Source: Pseudomonadota bacterium (GTDB lineage Bacteria > Pseudomonadota > Alphaproteobacteria > Rhizobiales > Xanthobacteraceae). Taken from it: a stretch of DNA of 36,558 bases. The position numbers and the translations under genes are program-made. The number at the start of each line of letters is the position of its first letter. The first letter of the stretch is position 1. Location of the stretch: contig JAEYRD010000178.1 of NCBI GenBank assembly GCA_023435725.1, forward strand, positions 1 to 36,558. The letters are read 5' to 3'. This document shows positions 15,041 through 22,295 of the stretch, piece by piece. The notes under the pieces were generated by a model. It worked only from the letters and a program-made list of their open reading frames with translations, was not told the DNA's origin and made no database searches.

Positions 15041-15150
15041 TCGTCGTCGCTCGGCTTGACCGGGCGAGCCCGTATTCCAGAGACAGTCGTTGTTGAATCG
15101 AGGGGCGGCGTACTGGATGCCCCGGAGCCGGGGCATGACAGCGGAGGTTG
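15041..15150. repeat. Intergenic palindromic repeat, Bradyrhizobium type
   Basis: The segment contains a perfect hairpin ATGCCCCGG (15117-15125), AG, CCGGGGCAT (15128-15136), and a left part with GTCGCTCGGCTTGACCGGGC. Sequence of the form 'tactggatgccccggnnnccggggcatgacagcggag' is familiar from intergenic mosaics of Bradyrhizobium genomes, from memory and not checked. It lies between fliX and the HxlR gene. Confidence 0.6.
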
Positions 15151-15180
15151 GCGTGAAACCGCGCGTCGCTTCACACACGC

Positions 15181-15552
15181 TTACGCCGCTTCCTTCTTCT
15201 GCTGCAAATCGTAGCGTTGCTGGGCAGCGAGAACGTCTTTCAGATTCTGCTCGGCCCAATCGCGCAGGGGATCGACTGCGCCGGCGAGCGTCACGCCAAG
15301 CTGCGTGATCGAATACTCCACCGTCACCGGCACTGTCGCGATGGCGCGCCGTCTGATCAGGCCGTCGCGTTCGAGCGATTTGAGAACCTGGCTCAGCATC
15401 TTCTGCGAAATGCCTTCAATCGTGCGACGCAACTGATTGAAACGCATCGGCTCCTCGCGCAGCAGCAGCAGGATCAGCACCGCCCATTTGTCGCCGACGC
15501 GATCGAGGATCTGGCGCGTGGGGCAGTTCGCTGCATAGACATCGGGTTTCAT
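15181..15552 (-). CDS. HxlR-family transcriptional regulator
   Basis: 123 residues with the HxlR winged-helix layout: NCPTRQILDRVGDKWAVLIL (9-28), the recognition region MRFNQLRRTIEGISQKMLSQ, LERDGLIRR and the wing/closing VEYSITQLG. The conserved Cys10 near the N-terminus is the redox sensor in some family members that respond to quinones or aldehydes. It is divergent from an NmrA-like oxidoreductase, with a perfect inverted repeat between the two genes that is its probable operator. It is not flagellar and is likely an accessory insertion. Confidence 0.92.
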   Translation of the reverse strand: MKPDVYAANCPTRQILDRVGDKWAVLILLLLREEPMRFNQLRRTIEGISQKMLSQVLKSLERDGLIRRRAIATVPVTVEYSITQLGVTLAGAVDPLRDWAEQNLKDVLAAQQRYDLQQKKEAA

Positions 15553-15654
15553 CGTCGGCTCCTCGCGATCCGTTCGTTCGGGCGCTTGCCGGTTACTCCG
15601 GCGTAATCAGGTAAGCACAAAGTGCTCTCTTAACACCAGCATCCTTTGAGATAT

Positions 15655-15674
15655 CTAGTAACTGCTAGTTACTA
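15655..15674. promoter_or_regulatory. Probable HxlR operator
   Basis: TAGTAAC (15656-15662), TGCTA, GTTACTA (15668-15674), a perfect inverted repeat. It lies 20 bases before the oxidoreductase ATG and about 100 bases before the regulator start. Confidence 0.65.
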
Positions 15675-15694
15675 TAGAAGCAAAGGAGCCTTCC

Positions 15695-16306
15695 ATGAAA
15701 ATCGCAGTCGCCGGCGCCTCGGGCCGGGCTGGATCGGAGATCACCAAGGAACTGTCCCGCCGTGGCCACGCGGTCACGGCTATCGCCCGGAACCCAGAGA
15801 AGATTGCGGCTCTGCCGAATGTCACGCCCACCAAAGGGGACGTGCTGGACCAGGCTGGTCTCACCAAGCTCTGGTCCGGCCACGACGTTGCCGTGAGTTC
15901 CGTGCACTTCCTGGCCAGCGACCCGGTCAAGCTGATCGGCGCGGCGAAGGACTCCAAGGTGGGCCGTTATCTGGTCGTCGGCGGAGCTGGCAGTCTCGAG
16001 GTCGCCCCAGGCGTCAAGCTGGTCACAACTCCCGGTTTTCCCGCCCAATATAAGGCTGAGGCGGAGGCGGGTTCGGCCTTTCTTGAGCTGCTGCGGCAGG
16101 AAAAGGAACTGAACTGGACCTTCATCTCGCCGTCGGCGCTTTTCATCGAGGGAGAACGAACAGCCAAGTTCCGGCTCGGCACCGACCAGCTTCTCGCAGA
16201 TGCGAACGGGAAAAGCTGGATCACCTTCGCCGACTACGCCGTTGCGCTCGCCGATGAGATCGAACGGCCGGCCCATTTGAGGCAGCGCTTCACAGTCGGC
16301 TACTGA
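15695..16306 (+). CDS. NAD(P)-binding NmrA-like oxidoreductase
   Basis: 203 residues. The N-terminus MKIAVAGASGRAGSEI carries the GxxGxxG dinucleotide motif (7-13), followed by a short-chain Rossmann fold (TAIARNPEKIAAL, VVGGAGSLEVAPG). There is no YxxxK catalytic pair, so it belongs with NmrA/YwnB-like atypical SDRs that often act in quinone or stress responses, or only sense NAD(P). It is regulated, by position, by the divergent HxlR protein. The start has AAAGGAG at 15680-15686, a strong ribosome site. Substrate unknown. Confidence 0.88.
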   Translation: MKIAVAGASGRAGSEITKELSRRGHAVTAIARNPEKIAALPNVTPTKGDVLDQAGLTKLWSGHDVAVSSVHFLASDPVKLIGAAKDSKVGRYLVVGGAGSLEVAPGVKLVTTPGFPAQYKAEAEAGSAFLELLRQEKELNWTFISPSALFIEGERTAKFRLGTDQLLADANGKSWITFADYAVALADEIERPAHLRQRFTVGY

Positions 16307-16421
16307 GCCGAAAGCCGCCTCCGGGGCCTTGCGGATAAACCTTTCTGTGCAAGGGCTTGGGGGCGCCGATCGTGGCGACAGGGAAATATTGTCTGTCATA
16401 GGAGGTCGCTATATAAGGCCC

Positions 16422-16450
16422 CGCTCAACGGGACCCCGTTCCGTTGAGCG
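16422..16450 (+). promoter_or_regulatory. Strong hairpin in the dksA leader
   Basis: CGCTCAACGG (16422-16431), nine-base loop, CCGTTGAGCG (16441-16450), a perfect 10-bp stem 28 bases before the dksA start. A TATATAA at 16410-16416 just before it could be the -10 of the promoter, which would put the hairpin at the extreme 5' end of the mRNA. No T-run follows, so it is not a terminator; it may stabilise the mRNA or control translation. Confidence 0.55.
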
Positions 16451-16478
16451 AGTCGTTGCTTAGACAGATAGGCCGCCC

Positions 16479-16889
16479 TTGGAAAAGTTGAAAAACTACC
16501 GACCGACCGAAAAAGAGCCTTTCATGAACGACCGGCAGAAGGAGTACTTCCGTTTGAAGCTCCTCGCCTGGAAGGATGAAATCCTCAAAGAGTCCAAGCT
16601 CACCCTGCAGGCTCTGCAGGAGGAGAACGTGAACCACCCCGATCTCGCCGATCGGGCATCGTCCGAAACCGACCGCGCAATCGAACTCCGCGCCCGCGAC
16701 CGCCAGCGCAAGTTGATCGCCAAGATCGACGCCGCGCTGCAGCGGATCGAGGACAACACCTACGGGTATTGCGAGGATACCGGCGAGCCGATTTCGTTGA
16801 AGCGGCTCGAGGCCCGGCCCATCGCGACGCTCTCGGTGGAAGCGCAGGAGCGCCACGAGAAACGCGAGAAGGTCTACCGCGACGAATAG
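16479..16889 (+). CDS. dksA: RNA polymerase-binding transcription factor DksA
   Basis: 136 residues. MNDRQKEYFRLKLLAWKDEI, a coiled-coil with NHPDLADRASSETDRAIELR (the acidic-tip D-x-x-D-x-A motif that reaches the secondary channel), and YGYCEDTGEPISLKRLEARP identify DksA, the ppGpp partner at RNA polymerase. Of the four zinc cysteines only the first remains (CEDT then TLSVEA). One-cysteine DksA is known from Rhodobacter and resembles the cysteine-poor DksA2 of Pseudomonas, so function is likely kept. TTG 16479 gives the N-terminal length usual in alphaproteobacteria; ATG 16524 is the alternative and would remove 15 residues. A strong terminator follows. Confidence 0.93.
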   Translation: MEKLKNYRPTEKEPFMNDRQKEYFRLKLLAWKDEILKESKLTLQALQEENVNHPDLADRASSETDRAIELRARDRQRKLIAKIDAALQRIEDNTYGYCEDTGEPISLKRLEARPIATLSVEAQERHEKREKVYRDE

Positions 16890-16894
16890 AGTCC

Positions 16895-16923
16895 GAGCCG
16901 CAGAGTTGCGGCTCTTTGTTTTT
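16895..16923 (+). terminator. Rho-independent terminator of dksA
   Basis: GAGCCGCA (16895-16902), GAGT loop, TGCGGCTC (16907-16914), then TTTGTTTTT. Five bases after the dksA stop. Confidence 0.92.
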
Positions 16924-17475
16924 GGAACTAGGGCGCCGTTTCGCGCCGTGTTCGGCGTTTTGCCTGCTGCCGGCAACTGCGCGCCTCAACGCGCGAGCGC
17001 AATCGCGAAAAGTGAATCGCGATCAATGGGCTAAGGACTCTTCCTTCGAGCTCACGTGAGTTTGGATGAGAAACAGCCTTCACTTCAGGTGCGGGAGATT
17101 TTGCGAGTCGCATCAATGAGATCGACTCGAATGCTGAGACGTCGGCCTGGCCGCATCAAGTATCGCGCTCATCACGCCTCGCGCCAATTGCGAGACCGCA
17201 TTGTGCGCATCCTTATAAAGCCTGGACCGGCTCAACATTTCCTTAAACGCCGGCAACAGGCGCCGTAGGCCGCGTCCGTCAGTTCGTACTCGACCCGTAG
17301 CGGCTTCTTCCGCGAAGACGGTGCACGACACCAGTCCGCCTGTTCGAGCTCGGCGTCATATTGGTCTTCAAGATCCATTCTACTTGTTCCATCGGAGATA
17401 GTGACCAGATGCCCCCCTGAGCAGGGCCGTGGCGGAACCAGTTTTGCGGCCCACGCAACGAGCGGAGTCTTGGCG
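16924..17475. other. Gap between dksA and the epimerase gene
   Basis: About 550 bases. The left part (16924-17190) shows no credible gene or RNA. The right part holds what looks like a decayed winged-helix regulator (17190-17378, minus strand). The rest is the epimerase leader. Confidence 0.4.
17190..17378 (-). pseudogene. Possible remnant of a winged-helix (HxlR/MarR-like) regulator
   Basis: A minus-strand frame from ATG 17378 reads MDLEDQYDAELEQADW, then KKPLRVEYELTDAAYG, the typical wing sequence of HxlR/PadR regulators (R-V-E-Y-x-L-T). After this the frame changes, and another minus frame continues with LRRLLPAFKEMLSRSR, as expected for the closing helix. No intact helix-turn-helix is present upstream. 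The remnant is divergent from the epimerase, as an original regulator would be. Evidence is thin and a frameshift by sequencing error is possible. Confidence 0.35.
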
Positions 17476-18504
17476 ATGAGCACTGTCCTGGTCACCGGCG
17501 GGTCGGGCTTCGTCGGCATCCATGTTGTCCTGCAACTTCTGGCCGCCGGCCACGCGGTGCGGACCACGATACGCCGGCCGGACCGGCAAGCCGGCGTGCA
17601 GGCAATGCTGCGCGAGGGCGGAGCCGTTTCGCCGGAGAGCCTGTCCTTCTTCACCGCCGACCTCACCCGGGACGACGGCTGGCGCGAGGCGGTCGCCGGT
17701 TGTGACTACGTGCTCCACGTCGCTTCGCCCTTGTCGACCAATGTGCCCAGGGATGAGAACGAGATGATCATCCCGGCGCGCGATGGAACGCTGCGGGTGC
17801 TGTGCGCCGCGCGCGAGGCCGGCGTCAGGCGTGTCGTGATCACCTCGTCGCTGGGCGCGATCGGCTACGGCCATTCGTCGCGCGACAGGCCGTTCGACGA
17901 GACCGACTGGACCAACCTCAATGGCGCCGACGTCCAGTCCTACGTCAAATCCAAGACACTGGCCGAACGGGCGGCCTGGGATTTCGTCGCGCGCGAGGGT
18001 GGCGGGCTCGAACTGTCGGTCGTCAATCCCGCCGGCATTTTCGGTCCCGTGCTGGGGCCGGATTTCTCCGGCTCAATCGAGATCGTCAAATCGCTGCTCG
18101 ACGGCGCCATGCCGGCAGTGCCGCGAGTTTATTTCGGCGTGGTCGACGTCCGTGATGTGGCCGACCTGCATCTGCGGGCGATGACCGCGCCGGAAGCCAA
18201 GGGCGAGCGTTTCATCGCGGTCTCCGGCGAGACGATGTCGATTCTCGACATTGCCAAGTTGCTGCGGCGGGAACTCGGAGCAAGGGCGCGCCGGGTTCCG
18301 CGGCTACAGGCCCCCGACTGGCTGGTGCGGCTGGCCGCGAACCGGATTCCCCTGCTGCGCGCCGTCGTGCCGATGCTCGGCAAGGTCAGGCATTCCACCA
18401 GCGCCAAGGCGAGGTCGCTGCTCGGCTGGCAGGCCCGTTCCAAGGACGAGGCGATCCTCAGCACGGCCGAAAGCCTGATCCGGCTCGGCCTCGTCAAGGC
18501 ATGA
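17476..18504 (+). CDS. NAD-dependent epimerase/dehydratase (dihydroflavonol-4-reductase-like)
   Basis: 342 residues of an extended SDR: MSTVLVTGGSGFVGIHV with GxxGxxG, a VLHVASPL segment, VVITSSLGAIGYG with the catalytic serine, and YVKSK, the YxxxK pair. The order and the SSLGAIGYG and FDETDW motifs resemble dihydroflavonol-4-reductase-like and cinnamoyl-CoA-reductase-like bacterial enzymes, which reduce aldehydes or ketones with NAD(P)H. ATG 17476 starts directly before the Rossmann strand. An in-frame upstream ATG at 17401 gives an unconvincing N-terminus. A hydratase gene follows 81 bases later. The physiological substrate is unknown. Confidence 0.88.
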   Translation: MSTVLVTGGSGFVGIHVVLQLLAAGHAVRTTIRRPDRQAGVQAMLREGGAVSPESLSFFTADLTRDDGWREAVAGCDYVLHVASPLSTNVPRDENEMIIPARDGTLRVLCAAREAGVRRVVITSSLGAIGYGHSSRDRPFDETDWTNLNGADVQSYVKSKTLAERAAWDFVAREGGGLELSVVNPAGIFGPVLGPDFSGSIEIVKSLLDGAMPAVPRVYFGVVDVRDVADLHLRAMTAPEAKGERFIAVSGETMSILDIAKLLRRELGARARRVPRLQAPDWLVRLAANRIPLLRAVVPMLGKVRHSTSAKARSLLGWQARSKDEAILSTAESLIRLGLVKA

Positions 18505-18585
18505 GGTTCGCCGCTCGCGCTTGTCACGCCCCGGCGGGGATGCTGAAGTGACGTCCTCAGCAGCGTAGCGTGGGAGGCGGGGCCG

Positions 18586-19365
18586 ATGGACAACATTCTC
18601 GAAGCCGCAAAGGCGATTGCGCTGGCGCGCCGCAACCATGCGCCACTCGCGGCACTGCAGCGTCCTCCTGCCGACGAGGCTGAGGGCTATCAGGTCCAGC
18701 GCGCGGTGCACGACCTTCTGCTGAAGAATGTCGGCCCGCTCGTCGGCTACAAGATCGGCTGCACCAGCCCGGTGATGCAGGAATATATCGGCATCCCGCA
18801 TCCCTGCGGCGGCGGCGTGTTCCAGAAGGGCGTGCACGACAGCGGCGTGAAGCTCGCCGCCTCCGACTACGTCCGGGTCGGTGTCGAATGCGAGATCGCG
18901 GTGCGGCTGCAGCGCAATCTCGCCGCCGGCGAGGCGCCGTTCACAGCCGAATGGGTCGGCGAGGCGGTCGACGCCTACGCTCCCGCGATCGAGATCGTCG
19001 ACGACCGCTACGTGAAATGGGAAACGATGGGCGCGCCGACGCTGATCGCCGACGACTTCTTCGCCGCCGGCTGTGTGCTGGGTGAGGCGGTGCCGCGCTC
19101 GTCAGTCCCGGATTTGAAGGCGGTCAAAGGCCGCGCCATCGTCAACGGCGAGGAGGTGAGCCACGGCACCGGCGCCGACGTGCTCGGCCATCCCCACAAC
19201 GCGCTCGCCTGGCTCGCCAACCATCTCGCCGCCGAGGGCAAGGGCTTGCACGCGGGGCAGGTCGTGCTCACGGGGAGTCTGGTCAAGACGTTGTGGCTGA
19301 AGGCCGGCGACAAGGTGCGGATGGAGCTGGACGGGTTGGGGACTGTCGAGGCGGAGTTCACGTGA
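18586..19365 (+). CDS. 2-keto-4-pentenoate hydratase family protein
   Basis: 259 residues matching the MhpD/TodG branch of the fumarylacetoacetate hydrolase superfamily: YKIGCTSPVMQEYIGIPHP near residue 55, VGVECEIAVRL with the E-x-E metal ligands, VDAYAPAIEIVDDRY, and LTGSLVKTLWLKAGD toward the end. Such enzymes hydrate 2-hydroxypenta-2,4-dienoate in meta-cleavage of aromatic compounds, or act on related oxo-acids. No neighbouring ring-cleavage genes are visible, so the pathway is uncertain. A palindromic repeat follows at once. Confidence 0.88.
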   Translation: MDNILEAAKAIALARRNHAPLAALQRPPADEAEGYQVQRAVHDLLLKNVGPLVGYKIGCTSPVMQEYIGIPHPCGGGVFQKGVHDSGVKLAASDYVRVGVECEIAVRLQRNLAAGEAPFTAEWVGEAVDAYAPAIEIVDDRYVKWETMGAPTLIADDFFAAGCVLGEAVPRSSVPDLKAVKGRAIVNGEEVSHGTGADVLGHPHNALAWLANHLAAEGKGLHAGQVVLTGSLVKTLWLKAGDKVRMELDGLGTVEAEFT

Positions 19366-19373
19366 CCTCTCCT

Positions 19374-19461
19374 CGTCATTGCGAGGAGCTCTTGCGACGA
19401 AGCAATCAAGAGGTCTTTCCGCGGTGACAGTCTGGATTGCTTCGCTGCGCTCGCAATGACG
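19374..19461. repeat. 88-bp palindromic intergenic element
   Basis: Ends are perfect 12-bp inverted repeats, CGTCATTGCGAG (19374-19385) and CTCGCAATGACG (19450-19461). An inner pair, GACGAAGCAATC and GATTGCTTCGCTGC, makes a nested cruciform. This is familiar to me as an abundant intergenic element of Bradyrhizobium and Rhodopseudomonas. Confidence 0.75.
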
Positions 19462-19492
19462 GAGTGCGAAGCTGCACCTTCACCAAATACAT

Positions 19493-19525
19493 GCGGCCTC
19501 CGGCAGGGGAGCTACCGGAGGCCGC
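19493..19525 (-). terminator. Hairpin downstream of flgH, probable terminator
   Basis: GCGGCCTCCGG (19493-19503) and CCGGAGGCCGC (19515-19525), a perfect 11-bp stem with an 11-base loop, 60 bases past the flgH stop. The T content after it on the minus strand (ATGTATTTGG) is modest, so it may need Rho or simply protect the 3' end. Confidence 0.5.
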
Positions 19526-19584
19526 GTAGTACATCGTCGTTCGCGCCTAGGTTCGCGAACACGATGTGGGAGCTCGGGAGAGAC

Positions 19585-20349
19585 TTAGAACGGCAGCAGC
19601 ACGTCCATGACTTGCTGGCCGTAGCGCGGCTGCTGCACGTCCATGATCTGGCCGCGGCCGCCATAGGCGATGCGGGCCTGCGCGATCTTGGTTGAATCGA
19701 TGGTGTTGTCGCTCTGGATGTCTTCGGGGCGGACGATGCCGGCGACCACAAGCTCGCGGATCTCGTAGTTGACGCGGATCTCCTGCTTGCCTTCGACCAC
19801 GAGGTTGCCGTTCGGCAGCACCTGGGTGACGACCGCGGCGACGTTGGTCTGCAAGGCTTCCTGGCGATTGACCGAGCCCTTGCCGTCGCTGGAGGATGTC
19901 GAGTCGGTGGTGAGAAGGCGACCGGGCAGGACCTTGAGCGGCTGCGTAACCGTCTGGCTGCCGATAAAATCCTTAATCCCCGAATCTTCCGAGGCGGTAC
20001 GGCTGCGCTGGGTCTCGTTGGAGAGGTTGGCCTTGTCGGTGATGTTCACGGTCACGGTCAGAAGGTCGCCGATCTGGTGGGCGCGCTGGTCCTTGAAGAA
20101 GGCGCGGCTGCCGTTGCGCCACAGCGAGTTCGGATTGTAGGAGGCGACTTCCGGTTTCGGCATCGGCATCTGCACCGGCTTGTAGCCGGGCTGCGTCGTC
20201 GGATTGTCGATCGCGGACAGCTTCGGTTGCTCGCCGATCTGCGACAGACGATCGATCGAGGAGCAGCCGCTCGCCAGTGCAGAGGTTGCCAGCAGCAGGG
20301 CCGAGATCGCCATGCGACGGAGACGGGAAGCCGAACTGAACGTGGACAT
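19585..20349 (-). CDS. flgH: Flagellar L-ring protein FlgH
   Basis: 254 residues. A lipoprotein signal peptide ends in the lipobox LASGC with the lipidated Cys29. The sequence then shows SLWRNGSRAFFKDQRAHQIG and DLLTVTVNITDKANLSNETQ, both signature FlgH regions, and later VVTQVLPNGNLVVEGKQEI. FlgH forms the outer-membrane ring around the rod. It is the last gene of the flgF-flgG-flgA-flgH operon, starting three bases after the flgA stop. Confidence 0.95.
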   Translation of the reverse strand: MSTFSSASRLRRMAISALLLATSALASGCSSIDRLSQIGEQPKLSAIDNPTTQPGYKPVQMPMPKPEVASYNPNSLWRNGSRAFFKDQRAHQIGDLLTVTVNITDKANLSNETQRSRTASEDSGIKDFIGSQTVTQPLKVLPGRLLTTDSTSSSDGKGSVNRQEALQTNVAAVVTQVLPNGNLVVEGKQEIRVNYEIRELVVAGIVRPEDIQSDNTIDSTKIAQARIAYGGRGQIMDVQQPRYGQQVMDVLLPF

Positions 20350-20352
20350 GAT

Positions 20353-21480
20353 TTACTCTGACTTGGCTGGGGCTTGCGAGACGCGAACTTGCGGGATCTG
20401 GGCCTGCGCGATCTGGGCCGGGGACACTGGCGCCTCGATCAGGCTCCGGGCGAGGGCAGCGGCCGGCGTTTCGTCCCGCTTGATCGACGATGTCTGCTCG
20501 ACCGCGGGCGCCATCGGCGCGGACTGGCTGGCGCCCTCGACCGTCACCTGGCCGCGACCGGTGACGACGCCTGTGAGCGTGCGCTTGGACTGCAGGTTGA
20601 GCACGCTGACGGTGTCGCCCTCGGCGCCGTTCTCGATCGCCTTGCCGCGCGTGGTGAGGTAGAGGCCGGGCACCTGATAGATGATGGTGACGTTCTGGTC
20701 GCGCTGCACGAAGTCGGGCTTGACGATGTCGGCGACGCGGACCGGGTTGCCTGCCCGCATCGGCCGGCGCAGCTGCATGCCGATGGTCCGGTCGCGCGAG
20801 GCGGGCTCGCCGGTGACTTCCGCCTTCGGCTTTCGCTCGACCGTGATGTCTGAGGATTTCAGGAGCTCGGCGCGGTCGATGTCGCGAGCCAGCACGGCCA
20901 CTTCCACCGTCTCGATCGCGGTGCCGGTGAAGCGCAGCTTGGTCGGCGTCGCGTTGCTGTCGTTGCCGATCTCGAAGGCGATGTCGAAACGGCCGCTGCG
21001 CGCGTCATAGCGGGTCGCGACCGGCTGCAGCGCGCCGGTATTGGAGGCATCAAGCCGCATGTCAGCGACGCCGCGGTCGAACGTGACGCTGATGTTGGCG
21101 GCATCGCCAAGGCCGAAGCGGCGCTCGAGCGCGGAGGCGACCGCGTTTTCGAGGTCCTTGTTGGCGAGCGTGCGGGCGAGGCGGGTGACCGACACCTCCT
21201 TGATGTCGCCGGTCATCACGCCGATCACCTGCTTGGCGCGCAATACGCTCAGGACCTGCGCAACCGGCAGCGCGCCGGTGGTGCCGAGATCGGGCGAGCG
21301 GTAGACCGGGATCAGCGCGGCCGAACCGGCATTGTCGACGAGGTCGCCGACCCGCACCACGTCGGCGGTGACGGTGACGCTCGCGTGCAGCGTCGGCACG
21401 GCGATGACGTCGTCGGCGGCCTCTACCGGCAGCGCCAGTGCGAAAAGAGCGGAGATCGTTGCGAGGGTGGTGCGGATCAT
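20353..21480 (-). CDS. flgA: P-ring assembly chaperone FlgA
   Basis: 375 residues with a signal peptide (LATISALFALALPVEAADD). The C-terminal part contains a SAF-type domain (VLARDIDRAELLKSSDITVE) and the FlgA end (GNPVRVADIVKPDFVQRDQ, VTIIYQVPGLYLTTRGKAI). It helps FlgI assemble in the periplasm. The protein is long because of an extra N-terminal domain and a Pro/Ala/Gln-rich tail. Of the nearby starts (GTG 21489, ATG 21486, ATG 21480), 21480 is preferred: GAGG lies at proper distance and overlaps the flgG stop, implying coupling. Confidence 0.92.
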   Translation of the reverse strand: MIRTTLATISALFALALPVEAADDVIAVPTLHASVTVTADVVRVGDLVDNAGSAALIPVYRSPDLGTTGALPVAQVLSVLRAKQVIGVMTGDIKEVSVTRLARTLANKDLENAVASALERRFGLGDAANISVTFDRGVADMRLDASNTGALQPVATRYDARSGRFDIAFEIGNDSNATPTKLRFTGTAIETVEVAVLARDIDRAELLKSSDITVERKPKAEVTGEPASRDRTIGMQLRRPMRAGNPVRVADIVKPDFVQRDQNVTIIYQVPGLYLTTRGKAIENGAEGDTVSVLNLQSKRTLTGVVTGRGQVTVEGASQSAPMAPAVEQTSSIKRDETPAAALARSLIEAPVSPAQIAQAQIPQVRVSQAPAKSE

Positions 21481-21490
21481 TGTCATCACC

Positions 21491-22279
21491 TCAGCGGAAC
21501 AGCGCCGTGGTCGATTGCATCATCTGGTCGGCGGCGCTGATCACCTTGGCGTTCATCTCGTAGGCGCGCTGGGCCGCGATCAGGTCGCTCATCTCCGAGA
21601 CGACGTCGACATTGGCCTGCTCGAGGCTGCCCTGGGTGATGTTGCCGTATCCTTCGGCGGTCGCCGTGCCGTCCTGGGGCGGACCGGAGGAGGGCGTCTC
21701 GGTGAACTGATTGCTGCCGACGGGCTGGAGGCCTGCCTTGTTGATGAAGCGGGTCAGGCCGATCTGGCCGAGGATGGTCGAACTCGACGAGCCCGGCAGC
21801 GTCACCGAGACCTGGCCCTGCACGTTGACGGTGAGGCCCGAGGCGTTGTTCGGGATCGTGATCGTCGGCTGCACGGGGTTGCCCTGCGCGGTGACGATAC
21901 GGCCCTGATTGTCCATCTGGAAGGTGCCGTCGCGGGTGTACTGGTAGGTGCCGTCAGGCATCAGGATCTTGAAGAAGCCTTCGCCCGAGATCGCGAGGTC
22001 GAGGTCGTTGCCGGTCTGCGACAGCGTGCCCTGCGTCATGCTGCGCGGTGTGCCGACGGTCTTGACGCCGCCGCCGATGTCGACGCCGACGGGCAGGATC
22101 GTGCCCTGGTCGGACGACTGGGCGCCGACGCGGCGGACGTGCTCGTAGATCAGGTCCTGGAACGCCGCGGTCTGCTTCTTGAAGCCGGTGGTGCGCAGGT
22201 TGGCGATGTTGTTGGAGATCACCTGAACGTTGAGTTCCTGTGCCGCCATTCCGGTCGCTGCGGTGTGAAGCGCCTGCAT
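21491..22279 (-). CDS. flgG: Distal rod protein FlgG
   Basis: 262 residues, standard length. MQALHTAATGMAAQELNVQV followed by the rod/hook signature ISNNIANLRTTGFKK, a central GEGFFKILMPDGTYQYTRDG, and the C-terminal helix region (SLEQANVDVVSEMSDLIAAQ, RAYEMNAKVISAADQM) are all diagnostic. It forms the distal rod that passes through the P and L rings. It lies 16 bases after flgF and just before flgA. Confidence 0.97.
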   Translation of the reverse strand: MQALHTAATGMAAQELNVQVISNNIANLRTTGFKKQTAAFQDLIYEHVRRVGAQSSDQGTILPVGVDIGGGVKTVGTPRSMTQGTLSQTGNDLDLAISGEGFFKILMPDGTYQYTRDGTFQMDNQGRIVTAQGNPVQPTITIPNNASGLTVNVQGQVSVTLPGSSSSTILGQIGLTRFINKAGLQPVGSNQFTETPSSGPPQDGTATAEGYGNITQGSLEQANVDVVSEMSDLIAAQRAYEMNAKVISAADQMMQSTTALFR

Positions 22280-22295
22280 GTCAGTTCTCCCTCGA

